This document shows, piece after piece, positions 1 to 11,833 of a stretch of DNA of 64,000 nt. The DNA is from Dromiciops gliroides. Its lineage: Eukaryota > Chordata > Mammalia > Microbiotheria > Microbiotheriidae. The notes under the pieces were generated by a model. The model did no database searches. It saw only the letters and a list, made by a program, of their open reading frames with translations, and was not told where the DNA came from. The translations under genes were made by a program, and so were the position numbers. Each line of letters starts with the position of its first letter. Within the stretch, counting starts at the first letter, position 1. The DNA lies in contig NC_057863.1 of NCBI RefSeq assembly GCF_019393635.1, positions 622,785,791 to 622,849,790 on the forward strand, written 5' to 3'.

Positions 1-106
1 CCTTTCATTTTTCCAGAGGAGGGAAGTAGGCCCCAGGGAGGCAGAGCTGGTGTGTGCAAGTGCGAAGGGGTCCTTCTTCTTGACCCCACCCTGATCCTTT
101 TCTTGC

Positions 107-220
107 CTCTGGGTTGTTGAAGATCTCCCAGAGGTCATTGTGCAGGTGAGTTGTTTGGTAATTATCCACAGACAGCAGGCGGCCAAAGGAATGCCGGTTG
201 GTCACAAACAGGAAGACGTT
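107..220 (-). CDS. PLOD1: PLOD1 coding exon 14, followed by a GC splice donor
   Basis: Acceptor GTCCTGCAG. Encodes residues 495-532: [38 protein letters not shown]. The exon must end at NNPE, where human continues DWKEKY. The following intron starts GCAAGA (106-101 on the minus strand), not GT. No in-register GT lies at that position, so this is read as a GC-AG intron. Exon 15 lies outside the window. Confidence 0.93.
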
Positions 221-3200
221 CTGCAGGACAGAAAAAATCAAAATAGGTTCTTTGTCCCCAGAATGACCACAGATGCCCATTCTTATTGTTGAGTTGTTTC
301 AGTTGTGTCTAACTCTCTATGACCCCATTTGAGGTTTTCTTGGCAAAGATCCTGGAGCAGTTTGCTGTTTCCTTCTCCAGCACATTTTACAGAGGGGGAA
401 ACTGAGGCAGACAGGATGAAGTGACTTGCCCAGGGTCACATAGCTAGTATCTGAGGTCAGATTTGAACTCAGGAAGATGAGTCTTCCTGACTCCAGGCAC
501 ATATCTGTGTGAACTATGGCGCCACCTAGTGGCACCTAGATGTGCATAGATGGCTAAAGCCCTTTGCAGGCAGCTTCTCCCCAAGCTTCTTATCTTCTAG
601 CCATCATCCTCATCCTCCCTGTTTCCTCCATTGGACTCAGCCTCTTGGACCCTAGGTTCTGCTAGGCAGGATTTCACCTTATCATGCTTGGAAACAGGCC
701 TCCACGCCACTTTTGGACAATATCCACACCATACCACAACTCAGATACCACTCCTTTCCTGGTTCCCCTCTACACGTTATCTTCCCCCATTGGAATGTAA
801 CCTTCCTGAGGGCAGCCACTGTCTGGATTCCTTATACTGTGTCCCCAGCACTTAGCACAGTGCCTGAGAAGGAAGCACACACTTAACAAATGCCTTATCT
901 GTCTCACAGCACCTCCTCTGAAGGGTGGGTGTGAGGGTCAGATGACTGAGTCTATCAGAAGCACTTTGCAAACCTCAAAGCACCTGTGAGTGTGAGTGAC
1001 TAGGAAGACTTTAGAATCCTAGACCTCAAGACTCTCAGAACAGTCATGATAATAGCAGACATGTGTGTAGGAGGGCTTTCCATATTGGAACAACAACCCT
1101 GTAATAAGAATAACAACAACAACAACAATTCATATTTATGTGGACATGGGTCCTGGACCTGTGATTTCACTGGTATAAAGAACGTCCTAATGAGGAAATT
1201 CCCTTTATCAATACAGGAAGGTGACTATCTCTATTCTTTGAGAATGTGGTTAAATGACTTGGCCAGGGTCTCACAGCCAGCTCTAGGATACTTTAAAAGT
1301 TCTTGGTTTGAAAAGTTCTTTGCCTATATTATCTCATTTGACCCTCTCTCCATTCTGCTTCTGCTGCCCTGACTGGTTTCTGTTTGAAGAAACAAGCTGC
1401 CCCTCCCAGGACCAGCTCATCCCTTCTAAACTTGATGCCAAGCAGCTAACTCAAGCCTTGATTGACTCCACCTCCCTCTGCCTCCTCTCCCTTCCCCTCC
1501 CCTCTGGAGGGCTCCATACCAAAATCCTCCCAAAGCCTTCCTTTATAGAGGGCGGAAACTGGACTCTCAGATCATTCTCCTTTGCATCTACAGCTTTGCC
1601 TGGCTTCAACTCAATGGAACAAGATGCTTCCCCTAAGCCGGTTTCCCTACCCCCATTCTGCTTTCCTGACTCCCTTTAGATTGATTGTAAGCTCCCTGAG
1701 GTCAGGGACTCTCTTTTAATTTATCACCTCCCTAGCATTTAGAGTGCTTCCTGGAACATAGTAGGCACTTAATTTGTTGGATTGGATCCTCACAAACAAC
1801 CCTGTAAGGCAGGTGCTATTATTATCCCTTTTTTACAGATAAGGAAACTGAGGCAGAGAGAAACTGAACAATTTACTTGGGGTCACAAAGCTATTAAGTG
1901 TCAGCGGCAGGATCCAAATCCAAGTTTTCCTAACTCCAAGCCCGTACATCATGAGGGAGACCGGACAATTCTTCCTGTTCCCATTTTAACAGTGAGAAGA
2001 CTGAGGCTCAGAAGAGATAAGTAGATCCCAGACTTAGCTTGGGGCTCCAAGGCTTCAGAGGGTTAGCCCCATGACTGTGAGGACCTTCCTCTCCCTTCCT
2101 CCCAGGCTTCAGACTGACCTGTTCACGGACATTGGAGCAGAAAGCCATGTCGGGGTCCAGCTTGCTGCTGTGAAACAAGTCCTTCTGACGCAGGTCACCC
2201 CGCAGGGTGCTGCCCTTAATCAGGTAGATATTGGAGATGTAGGGAACATTCCAGACGCCACTAGGAGACAAATCAGACGAGTCAAAGTTGGGGGCAGGAG
2301 AGGTGGAGGGGGGGAGGGGAATGACTCATGATACCACAATTTCCAATCTTGGGGGAACATGACCCCCAAAGACTATGTAGTCACACCCCCTATCTCTAGT
2401 TTTACTACTTTACTCTCCTCCTCTGAAACCACTATATAAAAATCTAGTCACCTCTAAGCCTGACTTAAGGCTCTCCATATTCTGATTCCAACCTACCTTT
2501 CCAGTCTACAGGGGATAGAGAACTGGACTTGGAGTCAGGACGACCTGAGTTCAAATTCTCCCTCAGATTTTCACTAGCTTTGTGACCCTGGGCAGGTAAC
2601 TACCTCTCTTAGCCTCAGTTGCCTCATCTGCAAAATGGGAATAATAACAGTACCTACTTCACAGGGTCATTGTATCAAATGAGAGAATTTATATAAAGCA
2701 CTTTGCAAACTTTAGAATACTATATAAATGCTAGGTATTATTAGTAGTAACTATCATTCCTCCTCCTCCTCCTATCACTTCTTCTACTATTACTTCTACT
2801 ACCACCACCACCATTACTACTACTACCACCATCACCATTACTACTACTACTACCACCACCACTACTATACTACTACTGCTACTGCTGCTGCTGCTAAAAC
2901 TACTACTACTACTACTACTACTACTACATTCCAGCAAAACTCTACTACCAGGTATATCTAAAGTCTCTATTTCTTCTTCTGGCTGAATTCATTTACATAA
3001 GCCATTGCCCATGCCTGGGATGTACAGTCTCCTCATCTCTGCCTCCCATAATCCTTTTCTTCCTCCAAGGTTCGGCTTAGGCAAGCATGGAAGAGAGTGG
3101 TACAATGGACATGCAGGATTTAGAATCGGAGGATTTGGGTTCAAATCCCCCTCTGACTATCATACCCTCATGGTAACCTTCTTAGAGAAATCACTTCATT

Positions 3201-6200
3201 TTCCTGGGCCTCAGTTTCCCCATTCGTAGGGTTGGACTGCAGGGCCTTCTGGCTCTAGAGCTGTGATGATGACAGTGACGAAAACTCTACATTTATGTAG
3301 TACTTTAAGGTTTACCAGACACTTTCCTGACAACAACCCTGCAAGTAGTCCCCATTTTATAGATGAGTAAAACTGCAGCTGAAAGAGCAGGGGTATGGTC
3401 GTGTACTCAGTTTGGAGTTGGAGGACCGGCCAGGCTGCTTGCCGTCTATGTGACCTTGGACAAGTTACCTGAGCCTCTGGATGCCATTCTCCTCATCCTC
3501 GAGGTGAGAGGGTAAGACTAGGTGGTGTTTGAAGGTCCCTTTTTTGAAGGACTAGTCCAAAGATAGTATATGACTCCACTGGGATTCAGACCTGGGTTCT
3601 AGCAGCCTAGATTTAGAGCTGCAAGGGACCTTGGGGGCCAGCCAGTCCACCTGGAGCACTTCACAGGTGAGGACACTGAAGTCCAGCCAGGGAAATGCAT
3701 TGCCAAGATTCACATAGCTAGTAAGATTCAGAGGTGGAATTTGAATCCAGGCCCTCTGACTGGAAGGTCGGGGCTATTTCCATCAGACTCTGTTGTTGTT
3801 GAGTCATTTCAGTCGTGTCTGACTCTTCATGATCCCATTTGGGGTTTTCTTGGCAGAGATACTGGAGTGGTTTGCTATTTCTTTCTCCAGCTCATTTTAC
3901 AGATGAGGAAAATGAGGCAAATAAGGTTAAGTGACTTGTCCAGGGTCACACAGCTAGTAAGTGTCTGAGGCCAGATTTGAACTCAGAAAGATGAGTATTC
4001 CTGACTCCTGGCCCCAGAGCTCTGTGCACTATGGAGCCACCAAGCTGCCCTACCATTGTACCACATCGCCTCCTAATCCTGCTTCTGGGTATCTCCCTGA
4101 ATGGAAAGTCTACATCCTCCCTTGGAAGCCTTTTCCTAGGTTTAGTGGGAGTTCAACCCCCTCATTTTACAGATGAAGAAACTGAGGCCAAGAGAGATGG
4201 AAGAACCTATCTGAGGGCACACAGATGTTCTGTTTCCAAACCCGATGCATTTTCCTATCTATTACTTCTTACCTACAGACTAAATTCTCTCTTGCCAAAG
4301 CATTGCTAAATGCAACAAGGTTAACAGAGACTTGAAACCTGTTGAGCTGCCACACCTTCTCAGTCTCTCAAATCCCAGGCCAAAAGATTTTTTTGGTGGG
4401 GGGGTGAGGCAATCAGGGTTAAGTGACTTGCCCAGGATCACATAGCTAGTAAGTGTTATGTGTCTGAGGCTGGATTGGAACTCAGGTCTTCCTGATTCCA
4501 GGGCTAGTGCTCAATCCACTGTACCACCTAGCTGCCCCCACACATGACTGCTGAGGTGACAAAAATACTCTACTTCAAATACTCAACTTCAGTCCGACTG
4601 GTCTACTCAATGATCTGTGCTCTCTTGATAATATACTATTAAATAATTTAAAAATAATCGGGGCAGCTGGGTGGCGCAGTGGATGGAGCACGGGCCCTGG
4701 AGTCAGGAGTGCCTGAGTTCAAGTCCGGCCTCGGACACTTAGCACTTGCTGGCTGTGTGACCCTGGGCAAGTCACTTGGCCCCAATTGCCTCACTTAAAA
4801 AAAATTAATAATCTATGCTCTCTCAGTGAGAGAGCAGCTGCTTAGGAGGCAGACACTTACACACGGCGCCCTTGGACAATGTCCACATAGTCTTCAGAAC
4901 GGGCATAGAAGCCATCGGCACTCAGGGCCCCCCAGAAATTGGACCACAGCCTTCCTGCACGGATCACCAATGGGGCAATGACAGCCCTGGTCAGCGGGGA
5001 GAGGAGGGGAAAGTCCACAGATCAGCACGCATGCACAAAACAGAGTACCCCACTCCATCTCCACCAGAGGCAGAACCAGCCTTCCAAGAGAGAAAAAGGG
5101 TGGTTCCCAGGCTCGACCCATCAGTACTGCAACACCTCCCATGGACCTAATGACAAGTGCCCCCCCCCACCCCCTGGGCTCTTTCCCACTAATGGATCTC
5201 TAAGCACCATAATGCTCAAGGCAAGCAATATTCTAGGCCAAGAAGGTGATTTTTTTTTTTTTGGTCACAGGCTGAGCTCTTTATGGGTGGTAATATCAAG
5301 ATGAGTCATGGAGTGTCAAATATCAATACAGAGTTGGCAAGTCTGCCCCTCTTCTACAATGCAATGCTGGTAATAATGACCTTGCATTTAGATTCATTTA
5401 TCTTGGTAGCATGGTATGATTTAGAGCAGGACTTCTTAAATTTTTTCCACTCAAGATCCCTTTTTGCCTGAGAAATTTTTATGTGACCCCAGTTATATAG
5501 GTATATCAAATTAGGTATACATAACCTTTTACCGTTGCCAAATTTTTCATGACCCCCTCCCGCATGCAGTTATGTGACCCCTATATGGGTCACAACCCAT
5601 AGTTTAAGAAGCTTTGATTTATAGGAGGGGAAGCCCCCCTACAGTGTTATATTCCCACATAAACATTAATATTTTATATTTCTATATGACATGAAATGAG
5701 ATCCCTCCAGAGTTGTTTAATCCCTCAGTCCTCTGGGCATTTTTTTTTAAGGGAGGAGGGAGGCGCCTCTCACTTGTTCTGCTCAATCAGAAGCCGAAGG
5801 GCATCGGGGTTGGTCAAGGCCACTTCGGCATCCATGCTCAAGTAGTAAGTACAGCCTCGGTCCTGGCGACACAGGTCCCTATAGGGAGAGAGAAGGCAAG
5901 GGGTCAGGGAGGGGATGACCTGTAAGAGAAAGACCAAGACCACCTCCCCCCCCAACCCTCACCAGAATAGCTACCACTTGTCACCCAGAGTCACTGTCCT
6001 TGGTGTCCTAGTGCTCACCCCCCCGCCACCTACTCCCAACCTTGTTTACCTTGTTCCTTTCTTCTTCCTTCTCTACTTATATATTTTTCTTTCCTTTCTT
6101 CTATCTTCTCTACTTACCTTTTTTCTTTCCTTTACCTTCATTACTTATATCTTTTTCTTTCCTTTCTTCTTTCTTCTCTTCTTATATTTTTCCCCTTTCC

Positions 6201-9200
6201 TTCCTCCTATCTTCTTCCTTAAACTCTATGGCTATGCTACTCACTGGCTATTTGACCTTAGACAAATCACCCAACTTCTCTCAGGCCTCAGTTTCCACAT
6301 CTGTAAAAGGAGGAAATTGCTTCAAACGACCTCCCAGGTCCCTTCTGGCTTCACATTTCTTTTTTGTCTTACATATCTTCCCTCTCTTCTTCTCTATTCC
6401 CTTCCCTTCCTTTCTTCTTCTGATTATTTTTCTCTTCCTTTTGTCAGGAATATAAACTTGCTCCCCCACTATAGCTATGATGACTATTTGACTGACTACT
6501 TTTGCTAGATTGTTATTTCTAGTTATCTTCAACGACATCCGATACTATTTCTGTGATCTGTTCTTTAGTCAGGACATTGGTCAACAAATCATATTTCAGC
6601 TCCCACATAGACGTATATCTTCTGATACTATTTTCATTGTTCAGTTGGAGGAGGGAGACCTGGGTTCAGATCCTACATCAGACACTTGCTAGCTGGGTGA
6701 TTTCCCTCTATACACCTCAGTTTCCTCATCTGTAAAATGAGGGGGGTGTTCACTTGAGGGCCTCTTAGGTGCCTTATACCTCTAAACCTACTGTCCTGTG
6801 AATATCAACTGCATTCAGATACAGAAATGTAGGGAGGAAAACATTTCTGTTTCTGAGTTGGCTCTTACATTTTACTTGTTGTGCCAAATTTACCAACAAA
6901 TTCATATTCTTCCTCCCCTGCTTGCCCCTCCCAAGTACCTGCTGGGCTCAGTAAGGTCACCAACTCCTAATGAATAATAATTTCTGGCATTCATGAGTTG
7001 TTTTGTGTATTTTCAAGTCATCTCATGATACCCCTGTGAGGGAAGCAGGTCAGGAACTATTATGCCCATTTTCTAGATAGGGAACCTGAGGCCCATCGGG
7101 AGAAATGACTTGCCTAAAGTCACACAGGTAATAAGTGGCAAAGGGAGGATTTGAACCCAGGTCCTTTGACTCCAAATCTTGTGCTTTACTCACAGCCCCG
7201 AACTCAGGCTAGTCCAAGACCAGTAAACTGAGAAGCTGCTGCCCTGCCCAGCTTCCCTTCCCCACTCGTTTGGCCCCAGACTCACGCGCCCATGTTCCTG
7301 GCATCAGCATTCTTTATCCGCTGGTCTGGGCCCATGAGTGTGACTGTGTGGTACTCATTGCCATGGTCTTCTATAAACTGCTCCACCTGATCTTCATGGT
7401 GTTCCTCCTGGGAGGGCAGGGGGAAGGGGTCCAGGTGAGAGACAGGGGGAAGGGGTTCAACCCCCCGCAAAAGGGAAGAGATTCTGACTTGTGTCAGGAG
7501 GTTAGAGGATAGGAGATTGTGAGAGAAGAGAAGGGAAGAGAACCTCCCACCCAAGCACTCAGCAAGCCCAGCCCTGGGTATCTGGGTATCTGGGTATCAA
7601 GACTGAGGCAGAGTTTCTAGTTTGACTCTGGAAATAGCATGAGCTCATCAAACTCGGCACTCCAGACAGGCCCAGCTTCTCATCCTCTCATTCACCAGAG
7701 GCAGAAGGGAAGGGTTTGGGGATGATTGCTGCTTTGAATCACCTGCATTACTGCTTCATTCCCTTGGCACAAATAATCGAGACTTGGCTATACCGTTATA
7801 ATAACAACAAGCGGGGCAGCTAGGTGGCATAGTGAATAAAGCACAGGCCCTGGATTTAGGAGGACCCGAGTTCAAAACTGGCCTCAAACATCTGACACTT
7901 AGTAGCTGTGTGACCTTGGGAAAGTCACCTAACCCTCATTGCCTCCCCCCACCCAAATAACATAGAGCATTTATGCAGCATTTTAAGGCCTGCAAAGTGC
8001 TTTGTGCCCTATCTCATTTGGTCCTCACCATAACCCTGAGAAGTTGGTGTCAATAATGTCCCCATTTTACAGACGAGGAAACTGAGACTGAGAGAAAAGT
8101 TCTGTGACTTTCCAGGAGTCACTTGTCTTGGAGTCACAGGTCTTTCGGATTTCAAATCCAGCGCTCTCTCTGCTAAGCCCTGGTTATAAATCCTTTGTTA
8201 TTTGGTCACTCTAGAAGAAGAAGCCATGGCCAGAGAGAGGAGTCTGGCATAGGGCATGTGCTGCCTTGGATGAGCTCCCCTCTAGGGCCCGCTACTCACG
8301 TGATTGTGAATGAAGAGTCGCAGCTGTTTCCGGGGGTATCGGAGGTTCAGGAGCCGCTTAAAGAACAGGGAGAGGAATGGGGTTGGCTGTTCTATGAAAA
8401 TTCCGATGAGGATCGAGGGTAGGGCCTCATCCTGTGGGGGAAGAGGCCGGTGTGAGCACCAGGGTGAGAGAGTCAGGAATCACCCTCGCCTCGTGCCCAC
8501 CTTCCTGTGAGCCAGGCAGGCAAGGATGGGGGGCCGGGCACCTAGTTCTGGGTCAAAGTTAGAGCAGAACCCAGGAGCCTCAGCTCCCAGGGAAGCCTGG
8601 GCTGTGTATGCCTGTGCCTAGGTACAGGGTTAACAGATTTACCAGGACTGGCGACAGAGATAGAGCTGCACGGATCAAGCCAAGGAAACTCCTTTGTTTT
8701 ATAGTTAGGGAAACTGAGGCTCAAAAAGGGCAAGTAACTTGTCCATGGTCACACAGTGAGTCATTAACAGGCACAGGCCTGGAATCCAGGACTGCCGGCT
8801 CCCTACCCAGCAGTCTCCATCCAAATATCCCCGCTTACCCCAACCTGCAACCTTCCCCCATTGGGATGAACTGTTACTATGAATATGAATTGGAACTTCC
8901 CTGCTCCTTGAGGCCAGACACCATTTGCACAGTATTTGGCCAGTATTGGTACTGCTGGAGCTTAGCACAGTGTCTGGGATACAGTAAGTACTTAATAAAT
9001 GCTTGCTGCCTTGTCTCTCCATCAGACATCCTGTTATGCATCACACCTCTCTTATGGTGCATGGGAACCTAGGATTTATTTCTGGGACCTCAGAGTTAAA
9101 CCCCCTTATCTAACAGATGGGGAAACTGAGGCCCAGGGAGGTGAGATGACTTAGGATCATAGATCAAATGCTGAAAGGGACCTCAGAGGTCATCTTGACC

Positions 9201-11745
9201 AACCCCCTCATTTTAGAGAGGGGCGAGAAGTCCTGGAGGGGGAAGGTGACTGGCTCAAGGTCAAAGACTAGGACTTGGAAGGGGCCCCAGTGGCCATGTA
9301 GTCCCACCCAGACCTGCCCAAGAAAGCTCTTCAACCCCTCCAAAGAGTGGCCATGGGGACCCCACCCCCCTCTCCGGTGGCAGCTCTGTGACCGCCCCCC
9401 CCGGACACTGGACAGATCTAAGGGTCAGGGAGTTCTTTAGACTGAGTCCAACTCAGCTCCTCTAAAATCTCCAGCCATGCTGGCAGGAAGCATGTAAGAA
9501 ACCTCTGGCCAAGCAACAGTAAAGAATTAATTGTTATTTGAGGTTTTTATGCCTCCGAGCACTGGCCTGGGGCTGCGCAAACCGCATGGTGCTCCACCCA
9601 CTGGTTGTAGCCGTTGCCAGGGCTCTGGCACCTCACGTCATCACCACTCGATGACGCCTACATGGGCCTGGCAAAATTATAATGATTGGAAGCCTAGTGA
9701 GGGCAGCCATGTGACTGTCAGAGCGGCCATCCCATTGGCTGGGACTGTGTGGGGTGTTTCTAGGTTTGGGGGAGGAGAATTGGGCATTCTAGGTGGAAGC
9801 TGGAAAGTGACAGGCATTCTGCTGCGTATTTTCAGCTGATTTCTGGGTGGTGGTATTTTTTCAGGTATTATAATTTCCCTTTCCCCATTTTATTTCCTTT
9901 CCCTTGATCCTACTGATCCTGTTTGTGGTTTTTTTTTTTAAGTTCGTTCTTGTTGAAATAAATCTTGTTCTGTTTTGAGGGAGGCTGCCGGTCTCCTTCC
10001 TTGCCCCAATATTGCGGCGAGCCGCTTAGCTAGCACTCCCCATTTAAAAATTGGTCCCCACACAACGGTGAGAAAATCCCCGATTCTGGAGTCAGAGGAC
10101 CTGTGAGACCTTGGGCAAGTCATTTCTTTATGGAAGTGGGCCTCAGTTTCCCCACCTGTAGAATGAGAAGGTTGGACTAGATGGCCTCTGAGGTCCCTTC
10201 CAACTCTAGATTGAGGATCTTTATGCCTACCTGGGCCTTGGTTTCTCCATCTGTAAGTTGGGGGAGGGGTGGATTAGTTGGCCTCTAAGGTCCCTTCCAG
10301 CCTTAATGCTATGAGCCTCTGTACAAGCCAGAACCTTGCTGCAGTATCATGCCCGGCTTCCCGATATCCTGGTGACTGGTGTCTCTTTAGACACTCTCTT
10401 CTCTGTCTGAGGTTCTGAAGACCTGACCTAGGGCTTGCCCTAAGCACCAATGATACCTACTTCCTTCCTACAGCTTCAGCCCCCAGGCCTGCTTACTGGC
10501 TCAGAAGCCTACCCCTCCTAATGCAGAGGGAGCCCCCAGCCTTGGCCTCCCCCCTCACCCGGGTCCCGGCCCTTACCCCAATGCCTTTCAGGCTCCGAAG
10601 GCCCTCATCACACACAGTGCAACCGGTCTCGAAAGTCCAAAATCGAGGGATGTAGTTCCCCAGGTAATTCAACTGGAGCTGTGAAGAGGAGGAAGGGGGC
10701 TCAGGAGGGGAGGGAAAAACCTTCATGCCCCTCCCCCCATCCTTCTCCATCTCCTCTCACCCCCACTTTCACAAAGCCTTCATAAATATACATGCCTGGG
10801 CAGCCAATGTACTAGCTAGTTTTACTCAATCATTTTTCTCCTTTTTTTTTTTTTGGTGAGGCAATTAGGGTTAAGTGACTTGCCCAGGGTCACACAGCTA
10901 GTAAGTGTTAAGTGTCTGAGGCTGGATTTGAACTCAGGTCCTCCTGACTCTAGGGCCAGTGCTCTATCCACTGCGCCACCTAGTTGCCCCTCTCTTTCTT
11001 TTTTATTGTTACAAGGGATGGCCCATTGTGTCGGGGAAAGGGAAGAGATATGTCCAAAAATGAAAAAACAAAAAATGTATGTGTGTGGAACCAAGAATTT
11101 ATAATTCACCCACTATGTGCCAAACACTTTATAAATATTATCTTGTTTGATTCTCCTAGCCACCCTGGATACATACTATTATTACCCTCATTTTACAGTT
11201 GAGGAAACTGAGGCAGAGAGTGGTTAAGCAACTTGCCCAGAGTCAGCTAGGAAATGTCTGAGGTTGGATTTGAACTCAGGTCTTCCTGACTCTAGGCCCA
11301 ACATTTTATCCACTGCACCACCTAGCTGCCCTCAATAAAAAAGATATTAATAAAAATGAGATCATTTGTTTAAAAAAGTCCATATCTAGGAGTCATAGCT
11401 ATCTGGTATTATATGTTGAGTTACTTTCCCTCTGTCCCCACCTCTCAAAGGAATGCTATTTGTAGGGTTTCTGGCAAAAATCTGACCCCAGCCTCTGAGA
11501 TCTCCAAAGTGGGCATGGGCCAGAACCACAGCTGAGGTTCTCTGCCATAGAAACACATGGCCTCTGCTCAGGGAGTCTGCACATGGTCCTCAGAAAGGTT
11601 TTATTCTGGGGGAAGCTAGGTGGCACAGTGGATAGAGCACAGGCGCTGGATTCAGGAGGACCTGAGTTCAAATCTGGCCTTAGACACTTGACACTTACTA
11701 GCTGTGTGACCCTGGGCAAGTCACTTAACCCTCATTGCCCTGCGA

Positions 11746-11833
<88 letters not shown>

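Noticed and set aside
10843..10989. Recurrent peptide phrases such as [20 protein letters not shown] or [18 protein letters not shown] in dozens of places, which look like a gene family
   Set aside because: They are the two strands of the WSINE1-type SINE; the repeats have SINE heads, A-tails and target-site duplications.
11608..11743. Possible tRNA genes in the GGGGCAGCTAGGTGG heads
   Set aside because: These are tRNA-derived SINE heads (A/B-box remnants), not intact cloverleaf genes.
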